NCBI RefSeq assembly: GCF_023630705.1
Contig: NZ_JALQEM010000031.1
Location: 62,001 to 126,000, forward strand
DNA: 64,000 nucleotides
Source: Caballeronia sp. GAFFF1
Lineage (GTDB): Bacteria > Pseudomonadota > Gammaproteobacteria > Burkholderiales > Burkholderiaceae
Direction: 5' to 3'
Under the pieces are notes generated by a model. The model was not told the DNA's origin, did not search any database, and saw nothing but the letters and a program-made list of their open reading frames with translations. Positions 35,811-45,502 of the stretch are shown piece after piece. The translations under genes were made by a program, and so were the position numbers. The stretch's first letter is position 1. Each line of letters starts with the position of its first letter.

Positions 35811-36113
35811 ATGAAACTTCTGCCGATGCTCCCGGCACTCGCCTGCCTGCTCGCGGGCTGCGCCGCCAGCGGCCCGCCGACTCACGCCGCGCATTTGAGC
35901 CCGACACAGTGCCGCGACCTCGCCGCGCTTCGGAGCAATGCGCCTCCGAACCGCGAGCGAAATCCAAGCGAACTGACGGCGTTGAGGCAAGCGGGCTACG
36001 ATCCGTCGCGATGGTTCGACCCGTACTATCCGGAGGATCTGCAAGCGGCGCAGCGTCAGGTGGATGCCTGGTTCAAAGCCGACTGCCTGACGAACGCGCC
36101 GCAAGCCGACTGA
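35811..36113 (+). CDS. Small lipoprotein, DUF4148-like
   Basis: 100 aa. Signal peptide with lipobox LLAGC (Cys17). The mature part (ELTALRQAGYDPSRWFDPYYPEDLQAAQRQVDAWF) recalls the Burkholderia DUF4148 pattern of a short helix, a Tyr-Pro turn and LQAAQ. AAGGA stands nine bases before the ATG. Outer- or inner-membrane anchored; function unknown. Confidence 0.72.
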   Translation: MKLLPMLPALACLLAGCAASGPPTHAAHLSPTQCRDLAALRSNAPPNRERNPSELTALRQAGYDPSRWFDPYYPEDLQAAQRQVDAWFKADCLTNAPQAD

Positions 36114-36172
36114 CCGGCGCTCGCGTGATGGCCGTACGCTTAGTGCAACGTCGAGCGCCTAACGCGCGGCGA

Positions 36173-37195
36173 TCACCCGGCTGGCGCATGCCCGAGCGAA
36201 TCCGGGTCCAGCACGAGTTGACGCAGCGGCGCGAGGCGCTTCTCGGCTTCGTCCGCCTGCTCGCGATACGCGGCGGCGTCGAGCGCGGAGCCGGCCCGTT
36301 CAGCGAGATCGGCCATCTGGCGCAGCAGCATGATTCTTTCTTCGATGGCGCGCAGCGTGGTCCATAAGCCGCCGTCGATGGCCTCGTTGATTTCCGCGAT
36401 CAACGTCTGGATCGAGAACGCGTGGCCCGTGTGGCACCTGAACCTGACAATCGGCCCTTCTTCTATCTGCATGAGCACGCCGTTGCAGTCGGGACACGTG
36501 TATCGCGAAATGTTGCCGAGCTTCATGAAACTCGCCTCCCCGCCGTCCCCGGTCTCCGAAATTCTGTTTTCAATGTCAGCGTACGTGCGCGCGGACACGC
36601 CATGCGCCGCGCTGCCGGCGGGCGTGACGACCGCGCTCACGATTCTGCCGGCCAGCGCGTCCAGGCCGCCGACGAAGTCCACCTCGACATGCGCGATCGC
36701 GCTCTCCGGCATGGACGGATGGTCCGCTGTCAGCGGGTCCTGCACGAACGCCAGTCCGCCGTGGTCCTTGACCGCCCAGAGCCCGGCGGTGCCGTCGTCG
36801 AGCGCGCCGGTCAGTATCACGCCGATCACGCGCTCGCCGTATGCCACCGCCGCCGAGCGGAACAGCACGTCCACGGCCGGGCGCGCGCGGCATTCCTTCG
36901 GACCGCGCGTGATCCGCACGCCCTCTTTCGTGAGCATGAGATGCCGGTCCGCGGTCGCGATGAAGACGGTGCCGTGCGCGGGAGGCGCGTTGTCGGTCGC
37001 CGCGACGACCCGCAGATTCGTCGCGCGGGCGAGAATGGTGTGCAGCGCGCTCGGTCCGTAGGGCGAAATGTGCATGACGATGAGGAGCGTCGCCGGCAAC
37101 TGCGCCGGCAGACGGGCGAGCAGCGCGCCCAGCGCGGGCACGCCGCCCGCCGACGCCCCGACGACCACGATGTCCCGCTGAATGCGCGCGTCCAT
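36173..37195 (-). CDS. Stand-alone CheB-type methylesterase with zinc-ribbon tail
   Basis: 340 aa. The catalytic triad of CheB is visible: S15 in GASAGG, H42 in IVMHISP, and D134 in LTGALDDG. There is no N-terminal receiver domain, unlike chemotaxis CheB. After the esterase domain comes a Cys/His cluster (CPDC…CHTGH) that looks like a zinc ribbon, then a helical tail. No chemotaxis genes are adjacent. Probably deamidates or demethylates receptor-like proteins, or serves another signalling chain. AGGGGA precedes the ATG. Confidence 0.88.
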   Translation of the reverse strand: MDARIQRDIVVVGASAGGVPALGALLARLPAQLPATLLIVMHISPYGPSALHTILARATNLRVVAATDNAPPAHGTVFIATADRHLMLTKEGVRITRGPKECRARPAVDVLFRSAAVAYGERVIGVILTGALDDGTAGLWAVKDHGGLAFVQDPLTADHPSMPESAIAHVEVDFVGGLDALAGRIVSAVVTPAGSAAHGVSARTYADIENRISETGDGGEASFMKLGNISRYTCPDCNGVLMQIEEGPIVRFRCHTGHAFSIQTLIAEINEAIDGGLWTTLRAIEERIMLLRQMADLAERAGSALDAAAYREQADEAEKRLAPLRQLVLDPDSLGHAPAG

Positions 37196-37454
37196 GGTTG
37201 TCCCCTGTCACAGGATCGGCAGCCGTCGCGGTGGCGACGAAAAGTCGACTGTTACGTACAGTCTACGCGCTAACGCTGCGCGGCCCGCATCCTGCGTGCG
37301 GCAGCCGCGCGCCCGGCGCATCGAGAAGACAGCGCCCGAGGCCTGCGCAACCGTGCATATCCTTAGCGAAAATGATGCGTTCCAGAGCGCGCGACCGCTG
37401 GCTATGATGATCGGTCCGACGGTTCGCACCGTTCACATTGAAGGAGCATCGAAC

Positions 37455-38093
37455 TTGACCCGAACCGAAACATCGCGCCGTCCGCTCGTGGTCGGAATCG
37501 GCGGCACGACGCGGCCTGCGTCATCGACAGAACGCGCGCTCGCGTTCGCGCTCAAGGGCGCGCAAGAATCCGGCGCGAGCGTGCAGTTGTTCGGCGGCGC
37601 GTTTCTGCATAGCTTGCCGCACTATGCGCCCGAATCGCGCGTACTCACCGACGAGCAGCATGAACTCATCGAAGCCGTGCGCGCCGCCGATGCGCTCGTC
37701 ATCGCCACGCCCGGCTATCACGGCGGCATCTCGGGTCTCGTGAAGAACGCGCTCGATACGCTAGAAGAGCTGCGCCTCGACGAGCGTCCGTATCTCGACG
37801 GCCGCGCGGTCGGCAGCATCGTCACCGCGTATGGCTGGCAGGCTGCGGGCACCGTGCTGACGTCGCTGCGCTCGATCGTGCATGCGCTGCGCGGCTGGCC
37901 GACGCCGTTCGGCGCGGCGGTCAACACGCTGGAGACGCGCTTCGAATCGGCCGATACCTGCTCGGACCCCAAGGTCGTCGCGCAGCTTCGCACGGTCGGT
38001 CAGCAGGCCGCGAGTTTCGCGCACGCGTTCGGCTCGCATCGGCCCGACGCATGGCATGTCGTGGAGAACAAGGTCGCGGTAGCGCAGAGCTAG
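37455..38093 (+). CDS. NAD(P)H-dependent FMN reductase (SsuE/MsuE-like)
   Basis: 212 aa flavodoxin-like protein with GGTTRPASSTERAL and the loop ATPGYHGGISGLVKNALD, the pattern of SsuE-type reductases. It would supply FMNH2 to the monooxygenase encoded nearby (39714-40889). A TTG start at 37455 with AAGGAG eight bases upstream fits best; ATG 37404 would add 17 residues. The gene faces ssuB tail to tail with 14 bases between stops, so it is not in the ssu transcript. Confidence 0.82.
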   Translation: MTRTETSRRPLVVGIGGTTRPASSTERALAFALKGAQESGASVQLFGGAFLHSLPHYAPESRVLTDEQHELIEAVRAADALVIATPGYHGGISGLVKNALDTLEELRLDERPYLDGRAVGSIVTAYGWQAAGTVLTSLRSIVHALRGWPTPFGAAVNTLETRFESADTCSDPKVVAQLRTVGQQAASFAHAFGSHRPDAWHVVENKVAVAQS

Positions 38094-38107
38094 CGTGACG
38101 TTGCGAC

Positions 38108-38914
38108 TCAAGCCGGACGCAGCACGCGCGACAGCACGCGTTCTTCGAGTTCGGCAAACTCTTTCGCGGTGCGCGAACGCGGCCGCGGCAACGACACCGG
38201 CGTATCCAGCGTGATACGCCCCTGCTCGATCAGCACGATGCGGTCGCCGAGCGAGACCGCTTCCTGCACGTCATGCGTGACGAGCAGCGCAGTAAAGCCG
38301 TGCTCGCGCCGCAACCGCTCGATCAAGCCCTGCATCTCGATGCGCGTCAACGCGTCCAGCGCGCCGAGCGGTTCATCGAGCAACAGCAGGTCCGGGCGAT
38401 GCACCAGCGCGCGCGCCAGCGCCACGCGCTGCCGCTGACCGCCCGAGAGTCGGGTGGGCCACTCCTTCTCGCGCTCGGACAAACCCACCTCGGCCAGCGT
38501 CGCGCGGGCTTCTTCCCGCCGATTGCGTCTGTCACGCGGCAGCCCGATCATCACGTTGTCGAGCACGCTTTTCCACGGCAAGAGCCGCGCATCCTGAAAC
38601 ATGATGCGAACCTGCAACTCGCCGCCGGGCGTCGAGGCGTGGCGCTCGACCACGCCGCCCGAGGCTTCGTCGAGCCCTGCAATGAGCCGCAGCAAGGTGG
38701 ACTTGCCGCAGCCGCTGCGACCGACGATCGACACGAAACTGCCGCGTTCGATCGAGAAGTCGAGGTCAGCCAGCACGCGACGCTCGCCGAAGCGCTTCTC
38801 GACGCCACGCAGCGACACGGCGACATCGCGGCTCGCGGGCGTTCGGGTGAACGGCTCCAAGGCGCGCGACGCGGGCCGTTGAAGATCCAGGGTATCGAGA
38901 GAAATCAGAGTCAC
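38108..38914 (-). CDS. ssuB: Aliphatic sulfonate ABC transporter ATP-binding protein SsuB
   Basis: 268 aa. Walker [10 protein letters not shown], signature [15 protein letters not shown], Walker [13 protein letters not shown] and switch His (LVTHDV) are intact. [17 protein letters not shown] is typical of nitrate/sulfonate/taurine ATPases. GTG 38914 overlaps the stop of ssuC (GTGA) and has GAGG upstream. Last gene of ssuADCB. Confidence 0.9.
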   Translation of the reverse strand: MTLISLDTLDLQRPASRALEPFTRTPASRDVAVSLRGVEKRFGERRVLADLDFSIERGSFVSIVGRSGCGKSTLLRLIAGLDEASGGVVERHASTPGGELQVRIMFQDARLLPWKSVLDNVMIGLPRDRRNRREEARATLAEVGLSEREKEWPTRLSGGQRQRVALARALVHRPDLLLLDEPLGALDALTRIEMQGLIERLRREHGFTALLVTHDVQEAVSLGDRIVLIEQGRITLDTPVSLPRPRSRTAKEFAELEERVLSRVLRPA

Positions 38915-39705
38915 GACTGCGCCTCGTTCTGATAAGCGGGATGCCAGCGCAGGCTGGCGCGTTCGATCGCGCGGGCGGCCATGTCCGCGAGCTTGCCGAG
39001 CGCTGCGTAGAGCAGAATGCCGAGGACGACCACGTCGGTTTGCATGAACTCGCGCGCGTTCATCGTCATGTAGCCGATACCCGATTGCGCCGAGATGGTC
39101 TCCGCGACGATCAGCATCACCCACATCAGGCCGAGCGCGAAGCGCACGCCGACGAGAATGGACGGCAGTGCGCCGGGCAGGATCACATGTCGATACAGCG
39201 CGAAGCCCGAGAGGCCATAGCTGCGAGACATCTCGATCAGATCGCGGTCAACGGAACGAATGCCGTGATACGTGTTCACATACACCGGGAAAAACACGCC
39301 GAGCGCGACGAGCACGAGCTTCGCCTCTTCACCGATGCCGAACCAGAGAATCAGGAGCGGGATCATCGCGAGCGCGGGGATGTTGCGGATCATCTGCACG
39401 GTCGAATCGAGCAGGATTTCGGCGGGGCGAAAGAGGCCTGTCGCGAGCCCGAGCACGAAGCCGATGCCGCCGCCGACCGCGAAACCGGCGAACGCGCGCC
39501 ACGCGCTGATTTTCACGTCGGCCCACAATTCGCCCGACTGCCAGACAGACCACGCGGCCTTCGCGACCGCGAGCGGTTCGGGCAACACGCGCGCGGACAG
39601 GCCGCCCGAGCGCGCGGCGGCCTCCCACGCGAGCAGAATCAGCAACGGGACGATCCAGGGCAAGACGCGCGCGCCGGCACGCCGCAGCGTTTCGTTTCGC
39701 TTCAT
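38911..39705 (-). CDS. ssuC: Aliphatic sulfonate ABC transporter permease SsuC
   Basis: 264 aa, six predicted helices. The coupling motif region ([35 protein letters not shown], in the EAA loop) and the N-terminal phrase [20 protein letters not shown] are typical of the sulfonate/taurine permease family. ATG 39705 has GAGGA upstream; the longer in-frame reading through ssuD is rejected because it is out of phase with any membrane-protein pattern. Confidence 0.9.
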   Translation of the reverse strand: MKRNETLRRAGARVLPWIVPLLILLAWEAAARSGGLSARVLPEPLAVAKAAWSVWQSGELWADVKISAWRAFAGFAVGGGIGFVLGLATGLFRPAEILLDSTVQMIRNIPALAMIPLLILWFGIGEEAKLVLVALGVFFPVYVNTYHGIRSVDRDLIEMSRSYGLSGFALYRHVILPGALPSILVGVRFALGLMWVMLIVAETISAQSGIGYMTMNAREFMQTDVVVLGILLYAALGKLADMAARAIERASLRWHPAYQNEAQS

Positions 39706-39713
39706 CGCGGTCC

Positions 39714-40889
39714 TCACCCGTGCGCGGCCTTCGGCAGCTCCGACGTGCCGATCACTTCGCCGAACGGCCCCGACAGCGGCCCTGATGCAGGCGCCTTCTG
39801 TGCGCGCGGCAGAAGCGGAAACACGAGCTCCGCGAAGCGGTACGACTCCTCCAGATGCGGGTAACCGGACAGAATGAACGTCTCGATCCCGAGTTCGGCA
39901 TATTGCTTCATCAGCCCGGCGACCTGCTGCGGATTGCCGACGAGCGCGGTTCCCGCGCCGCCGCGCACGAGCCCGACGCCCGCCCACAGATGCGGATAGA
40001 CCTCCAGCTTGTCGCGCTTGCCGCCATGCAGCGCCGCCATGCGCCGCTGCCCTTCGGAGTCCATCTTCGAAAATTGGGCCTGCGCGCGCTGGATAGTCTC
40101 GTCGTCGAGCTTGCTGATGAGCTTGTCCGCATCGGCCCAGGCTTCGGCTTCCGTTTCGCGCACGATCACATGCAGGCGAATGCCGAAGCGGATGCTGCGC
40201 CCTTCTGCCTCGGCGCGGCGGCGAATGTCGGCGAGCTTCTTCTCGACTTCGGCAGGCGGCTCGCCCCACGTGAGATACGTGTCGATATGCCTGGCCGCGA
40301 TCTCGTGCGCCGCCGCCGACGATCCGCCGAACCACAGCGGCGGATGCGGCCGTTGCACAGGCGGATACAGCACCTTGCCGCCTTCCGTGCGCAGATGCTT
40401 GCCCGCGAAGTCGAAACTCCCCTTCTCGTGCGAGCTTTCCAGCAGGCCGCGCCAGATGCTCAGAAACTCATCGGTGATTTCATAGCGCGTGTCGTGGCTT
40501 TCGAAGACGCCGTCGCCGGCGAGTTCGTTCGGATCGCCGCCTGTGACGACGTTGATGAGCAGGCGCCCATTCGAAAGCCGGTCGAACGTGGACGCCATGC
40601 GCGCGGAGAGTCCCGGCGAACTGAGGCCCGGCCGGATCGCGACCAGGAACTTGAGGCGGCGCGTCGCGGGAATGAGGCTCGATGCGACCACCCACGCGTC
40701 CTCGCACGAGCGGCCCGTCGGCAGCAGCACGCCTTCGTAGCCGAGCGTGTCGGCGGCGACGGCGATCTGGCGGAAGTAATCGTAGTCGGCGGCACGCGCG
40801 CCTTGCGACGTGCCCAGATAGCGGCTGTCGCCGTGAGTCGGAATGAACCAGAAGACATTCATGCTTGGGCGTTTCTCGTAGACAGTCAT
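39714..40889 (-). CDS. ssuD: FMNH2-dependent alkanesulfonate monooxygenase SsuD
   Basis: 391 aa bacterial-luciferase-fold enzyme. [48 protein letters not shown] and [10 protein letters not shown] are strongly SsuD-like. It cleaves alkanesulfonates to aldehyde and sulfite using reduced flavin and oxygen, freeing sulfur. ATG 40862 (MNVFWF) matches the usual start almost as well as ATG 40889. It sits between ssuA and ssuC. Confidence 0.93.
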   Translation of the reverse strand: MTVYEKRPSMNVFWFIPTHGDSRYLGTSQGARAADYDYFRQIAVAADTLGYEGVLLPTGRSCEDAWVVASSLIPATRRLKFLVAIRPGLSSPGLSARMASTFDRLSNGRLLINVVTGGDPNELAGDGVFESHDTRYEITDEFLSIWRGLLESSHEKGSFDFAGKHLRTEGGKVLYPPVQRPHPPLWFGGSSAAAHEIAARHIDTYLTWGEPPAEVEKKLADIRRRAEAEGRSIRFGIRLHVIVRETEAEAWADADKLISKLDDETIQRAQAQFSKMDSEGQRRMAALHGGKRDKLEVYPHLWAGVGLVRGGAGTALVGNPQQVAGLMKQYAELGIETFILSGYPHLEESYRFAELVFPLLPRAQKAPASGPLSGPFGEVIGTSELPKAAHG

Positions 40890-40910
40890 TCGTTAGTATG
40901 GCGAATCATC

Positions 40911-41885
40911 TTATGCGACGTTCCAGCGCGCCTCGGTCACGTCGAGCTTCTTCGGGATCAGCCGGAGATTGGTGAACGTGTCGGCAATCTGCTGCTGATA
41001 CGCGAGCGTCGCGGGCGATATGGCTTCGATGCCGTACGCGGTGCGCTGCAACGCGTGCTCGATCGTCGCGGTGTCCAGCCCGACGAGCGGCGACAGTTGC
41101 GCCGCGACGGCCGGTACGTTGTCGCGCGCCCAGCGATCCACATGATCGAGTTCTTCCAGTACGGCGCGCACGATCTGCGGCTGGCCGGCGGCGAACTTGC
41201 GCGTCGCGACGTAGTACTGGATGTTGCGCACGAGCCCGGTGCCGTCTGCGAGTTGCCGCGCGTTCGCCTGGCGCTCGATGGCGGCGAGATATGGGTCCCA
41301 GATCACCCACGCATCGACGCTGCCCTGCACGAAGGCCGCGCGCGCATCGGCGGGCGCGAGATAGACCGGCTGAACGTCCGCGTATGAAAGCCCTGCTTTC
41401 TTGAGCGCCTCGACGAAGAGGTAATGCACATTCGAGCCCTTGTTCAGCGCGATTTTCTTGCCGCGCAGTTGCGCGACCGAGCGGATGTTCGATTCTTTCG
41501 GCACGACGATGGCTTCGGCGCGCGGCGCGGGCGGCTCACTGCCGACATAGACGAAATCGACGCCCGCTGCCTGCGCGAAGATAGGCGGCGTCTCGCCGAC
41601 CGTGCCGATATCGACGGCGCCGGCATTGAGCCCTTCGAGCAGTTGCGGCCCCGCCGGAAATTCGAGCCATTGCACCGTGACCCCTTGCGGCCCGAGGCGC
41701 TTCTCGAGCGTGCCGCGCGCCCTCAGCACGACGAAGTTGCCGTATTTCTGATAGCCGATTCGCAGGGTCTTGCCGGCATCGTCGGCACGGGCGGCATTCG
41801 ATGCAAGCGCGCTCGCGCCCAGCGCGGCAAGCGTGAAGAGCGCGCGTCTGCGTGTCGATGAAGGCGGCGCGTTTTCATATGACAT
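40911..41885 (-). CDS. ssuA: Aliphatic sulfonate-binding periplasmic protein SsuA
   Basis: 324 aa. An N-terminal twin-arginine-like signal (STRRRALFTLAALG) ends at ARA^DD. The mature protein carries the family phrases LRIGYQKYGNFVVLRARGTLEKRL, GETPPIFAQAAG and ARAAFVQGSVDAWVIWDPY. ATG 41885 has GAGGA upstream. First gene of the ssu operon, divergent from the MetQ-type gene. Confidence 0.9.
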   Translation of the reverse strand: MSYENAPPSSTRRRALFTLAALGASALASNAARADDAGKTLRIGYQKYGNFVVLRARGTLEKRLGPQGVTVQWLEFPAGPQLLEGLNAGAVDIGTVGETPPIFAQAAGVDFVYVGSEPPAPRAEAIVVPKESNIRSVAQLRGKKIALNKGSNVHYLFVEALKKAGLSYADVQPVYLAPADARAAFVQGSVDAWVIWDPYLAAIERQANARQLADGTGLVRNIQYYVATRKFAAGQPQIVRAVLEELDHVDRWARDNVPAVAAQLSPLVGLDTATIEHALQRTAYGIEAISPATLAYQQQIADTFTNLRLIPKKLDVTEARWNVA

Positions 41886-41911
41886 TCGTGGTTCCTCGGG
41901 CGATGAGCGAT

Positions 41912-41926
41912 GGCATCGTCGATGCC
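41912..41926. repeat. 15-bp palindrome upstream of ssuA
   Basis: GGCATCG-T-CGATGCC, a perfect palindrome 27 bases before the ssuA start in the divergent ssuA/metQ-like region. It could be an operator for a sulfur regulator, but it does not resemble a known CysB or Cbl site that I can name. Confidence 0.35.
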
Positions 41927-42088
41927 GCTTTCCCGGCCATCGTAACAACGCTCGCCGCGCGGCCTAAGCGAGAAATCGTGATAAGCATTGCAGCCTGCGC
42001 GCGCACTATGCATAGCGTTCGATATTGTTTGCGGCAACGTATGCGCGCCCCTAGCATCACGTCTCTTTCCACTGACGACGTCGCTTAT

Positions 42089-42916
42089 ATGAAGACTTTC
42101 ACGCCATTCAAATCCGCTTTCTTCTCGGTTCTGCTCGCATGGGGCGTGGCAGGGTTGCAGCCGGTTCAGGCCGCCGGCCAGACGGTTCGCGTCGGCATCA
42201 TGTCGGGCGAGGACGAGGATGTCTGGCGCACGGTCGCGGCCAACGCAGCGAAGCACGGCATCACGGTGAAGGTCACGACCTTCTCCGACTACACGCAGCC
42301 CAACGAGGCGCTCGCGCAACACGATCTCGACGCCAATTCGTTCCAGCACAAGCCGTATCTCGATGCGCAGATTCAGGCGCGTCACTATGCGATCGTGCCT
42401 GTCGGTTTCACCTATGTGCAGCCCATCGGTCTCTATTCGCGCAAGGTGAAGTCAGTCGCGGATTTGCCGCAGAACGCGGCGATTGGCGTACCCAACGATC
42501 CGAGCAACGAAGGCCGCGCGCTTCTGCTGTTGCAGGCGAACGGCGTCATCAAGCTGCGCGATAACGTCGGTCTTCTGCCGACCGCTCGCGACATCGCGGA
42601 GAACCCGAAGCACGTGCAGATCAAGGAACTCGATGCGGGCATCGTCGGGCGCGCCATCGGCGATCTGGATGCCGCAGTCGTCAACACCGACTGGGCAATC
42701 AAGGCCGGCATTCAGATTCCGAAGGAGCGCATCGCGCAGGAGAAAGTGCCGGGCAATCCGTATCGCAACTTTATTGCGGTCAACGCGAAGGACGCTCAGG
42801 CGCCGTGGGCGAAGACGCTCGTCGAGAGTTATCAGCAGGCGAATGTCGCATCGACCATCCTCGCCGTGTATCACGGCGCGACACTGCCGGCATGGGAGGG
42901 CGCGCCGCAACATTGA
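42089..42916 (+). CDS. MetQ/NlpA-family substrate-binding protein
   Basis: 275 aa with signal peptide (…QPVQA^AG). VRVGIMSGEDEDVWRTVAANAAKHGITVKVTTFSDYTQPNEALAQHDLDANSFQHKPYLD, in segments, is the MetQ pattern. Such proteins bind methionine or related amino acids for the MetNI transporter. No metN or metI lies next to it, so it either works with a distant transporter or has another ligand. Adjacent to ssu, consistent with a sulfur-supply cluster. Confidence 0.87.
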   Translation: MKTFTPFKSAFFSVLLAWGVAGLQPVQAAGQTVRVGIMSGEDEDVWRTVAANAAKHGITVKVTTFSDYTQPNEALAQHDLDANSFQHKPYLDAQIQARHYAIVPVGFTYVQPIGLYSRKVKSVADLPQNAAIGVPNDPSNEGRALLLLQANGVIKLRDNVGLLPTARDIAENPKHVQIKELDAGIVGRAIGDLDAAVVNTDWAIKAGIQIPKERIAQEKVPGNPYRNFIAVNAKDAQAPWAKTLVESYQQANVASTILAVYHGATLPAWEGAPQH

Positions 42917-42921
42917 TCGCA

Positions 42922-42950
42922 TGCGCGGCCGCGCCGACCGCGGCCGCGCA
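42922..42950 (+). terminator. Hairpin after the MetQ-like gene
   Basis: TGCGCGGCCGCG (42922-42933) and CGCGGCCGCGCA (42939-42950) form a perfect 12-bp GC stem with a five-base loop, followed by TTTC. It starts six bases past the stop. Confidence 0.6.
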
Positions 42951-43032
42951 TTTCAGGGCCGGCACGGACGTTGCGACGATAAAGGTTCGTCCAAGCAAAA
43001 AGCGACGCAGCTTATCGTGCGTCACCCTGCCT

Positions 43033-45432
43033 ATGGCTTCGCCATCATTATTCGAAGAAATATTCAATACCGCCCCTGTCGGCAGCTATCTGCTCTCTTC
43101 TACGCCCGAGGCCATCGTTCTCGCGGTCAACGATGCCTTCCTGAAGGTCTCGACGCTGCGCCGCGAAGACATGGTGGGCAAGAGCCTCTTCGACATCTTT
43201 CCTCATAACGAATCCGATCCGAACGATACGGGCGTCGAGGCGCTGCGCCAGTCCATCGCGCGGGCGAGAGAAAGCGGCCGCGCCGATCATATGCCGCTAC
43301 AGCGCTTTCCGCTGTGGGTCAGCGCCGAAGACGGCAGCATGCGCTATGAGGAGCGCTTCTGGAGCGCGGTCAACACGCCCATCTTCAACGCGGAAGAATC
43401 GCTGATCTGCGTCTCGCACACGACCACGGATGTCACCGCCGCGCATCTGACACAAAGAGCGCTGGCCGCAAGCGAACAACGGTTCCGCACTCTTTTCGAC
43501 GCCATCAACCAGGGCTTCTGCGTCGTGGAGATGGCATTCGATGAGCGGGGCGATCCCGTCGACTACCGCTTTCTGGCGACGAACCCTGCATTCGAAGCGC
43601 AGACCAGCGTAGTGAACGCCGTGGGAAAGAACATGTCGGAACTCGTGCCCGGCCACGATCGCCATTTCTTCGAAATCTACGGCTCGGTTGCGAAGAACGG
43701 CGTGCCGATTCACGTGCAGGTGAAGGCGTCGAAGCTGAACCGCTGGTTCGACATCTATGCGTTCCGTCCCGACGCGTCGATGCCGAATCAGGTCGGCGTG
43801 CTCTTCTCCAATATCACCGAGCAGCGCAAGAGCGAGGAGCGTCTTCTCGCGAGCGAGCAAAGCGCGCGCGCCGCAGCGCGTGAGGCACTCGACGCCACGC
43901 GCCGCCTCGACGCGGTGCTCGAAGCGGCGCCTATCGGCATCGTCGTCTGCGATCAGCATGGCGGCATCGAGCGCGTGAATCGCTCTTTCGTGCAGCTATG
44001 GGGCAAAGCGCATCCGCGCCCCGCGACCATCGACGATTTCGCGCAATGGAAAGGACGCTGGGCCGATCACTCCGACAAGCACGGGCAAATGCTGAACGCG
44101 CACGACTGGACGATTGCCCGCGTGCTCAAGGGCATCGGAGCGACGACGGACATCGTGTCGATCGAGAGCTTCGACGATCCACCGAATCGGCGCACGCTAC
44201 TGAGCACCGGCGCACCGATCCGGGACGATCATGGCGCCGTGGTCGGCGCGGTCGTCGCTCAACTGGACATCACGGACCGCATCAACGCAGAAGAGGAACT
44301 GCGCCTTGCAGACAAGCGCAAGGACGAGTTTCTCGCGATGCTGTCGCATGAATTGCGTAATCCGCTGTCGCCGATAGCAAGCGCCGCGCAACTGATGCGC
44401 GCCGCGCCCAGCGACGCGCGGCGGGTCAGCAAATCGTGCGAGATCATCTCGCGGCAAGTGAAGCACATGACCGGTCTGATCGACGATCTGCTCGATGTGT
44501 CGCGCGTGACGCAGGGGCTTATCAAGCTCGACATGGAAGTGCTCGATGCCAACCGCATAGCGGCTGACGCAATCGAGCAGGTCAGGCCGATGCTCGACCG
44601 GAAAAGGCATCGGCTGTCGCTGCTCACGTTGCCGTGCGCTGCGCTCGTTCGCGCCGATGAAAAGCGGCTGACGCAGGTCTTCGTCAACCTGCTCAACAAC
44701 GCGGCGAAATATACGCCGGAAAGGGGCGATATCCAGTTCTCGGTCGCGGCCGAAGGCAAGTTCATCAAGGTGACGGTCACCGACAACGGCATCGGCATGA
44801 CGCCCGACGTCGCCGCGCATGCTTTCGATCTTTTCGCGCAGGCCGAGCGCAGTTCCGACCGCACGCAAGGAGGACTCGGCATAGGGCTCGCGCTGGTCCG
44901 AAGCCTGGTCGCGCTTCACGGCGGCACAGTGAGAGCCTATAGCGCGGGACCCGGCAAAGGCAGTACGTTCGTCGTGTGTATTCCTCACGCCGAGATGACG
45001 AAGACGCAGAGAAAAATCGAGCAGGACGACACGCGGGAAGCGCCCTTCCTGACGCGGCTGCGAGTGCTGATCGTCGACGACAATACCGACGCCTCGGAGA
45101 CGCTCGCGATGTTAATGGAGACGCTCGGCAACGAGGTGCGCGTGGCCGCGAACGGCATCACCGCCTTTCAGGAAACCGAGCAGTGGATACCGCACGTGTG
45201 TCTTCTCGATATCGGCTTGCCGGACATGGACGGCTATCAGTTGGCATCCCTCTTGAGGAATCAGCCGCGCACGGCAGATGCCGTTCTCGTCGCCGTGACC
45301 GGATACGGCTTGCAGCAAGACAGAGAAAAGGCGCTGTCGGCCGGGTTCGATCACCACTTCGTCAAACCGCTCGACGTCGGCAAGCTGTTCTCGCTCCTTG
45401 GCGAACTCGCGTCGCGGCAGCGGCAGGAGTGA
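43033..45432 (+). CDS. PAS-domain hybrid histidine kinase with C-terminal receiver
   Basis: 799 aa, soluble. Three PAS-like sensor regions (about 1-420) precede a HisKA domain with H439 in AMLSHELRNPLSPI, and an HATPase domain with NLLNNAAKYTP, DNGIGM and GGLGIGLALVRSLV. A C-terminal receiver domain has its phosphoacceptor D726 in LLDIGLPDMDG. No HPt or response-regulator gene follows. Similar in its last 600 residues to the kinase at 58801. ATG 43033 has no clear ribosome-binding site. Confidence 0.92.
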   Translation: MASPSLFEEIFNTAPVGSYLLSSTPEAIVLAVNDAFLKVSTLRREDMVGKSLFDIFPHNESDPNDTGVEALRQSIARARESGRADHMPLQRFPLWVSAEDGSMRYEERFWSAVNTPIFNAEESLICVSHTTTDVTAAHLTQRALAASEQRFRTLFDAINQGFCVVEMAFDERGDPVDYRFLATNPAFEAQTSVVNAVGKNMSELVPGHDRHFFEIYGSVAKNGVPIHVQVKASKLNRWFDIYAFRPDASMPNQVGVLFSNITEQRKSEERLLASEQSARAAAREALDATRRLDAVLEAAPIGIVVCDQHGGIERVNRSFVQLWGKAHPRPATIDDFAQWKGRWADHSDKHGQMLNAHDWTIARVLKGIGATTDIVSIESFDDPPNRRTLLSTGAPIRDDHGAVVGAVVAQLDITDRINAEEELRLADKRKDEFLAMLSHELRNPLSPIASAAQLMRAAPSDARRVSKSCEIISRQVKHMTGLIDDLLDVSRVTQGLIKLDMEVLDANRIAADAIEQVRPMLDRKRHRLSLLTLPCAALVRADEKRLTQVFVNLLNNAAKYTPERGDIQFSVAAEGKFIKVTVTDNGIGMTPDVAAHAFDLFAQAERSSDRTQGGLGIGLALVRSLVALHGGTVRAYSAGPGKGSTFVVCIPHAEMTKTQRKIEQDDTREAPFLTRLRVLIVDDNTDASETLAMLMETLGNEVRVAANGITAFQETEQWIPHVCLLDIGLPDMDGYQLASLLRNQPRTADAVLVAVTGYGLQQDREKALSAGFDHHFVKPLDVGKLFSLLGELASRQRQE

Positions 45433-45502
45433 AGGTTCTCGTTTGCCCCGGCAGCCTATGCTGTCCTTGGGACACACAGCGTAGCCGGCGGCACCCGTTA
45501 GA

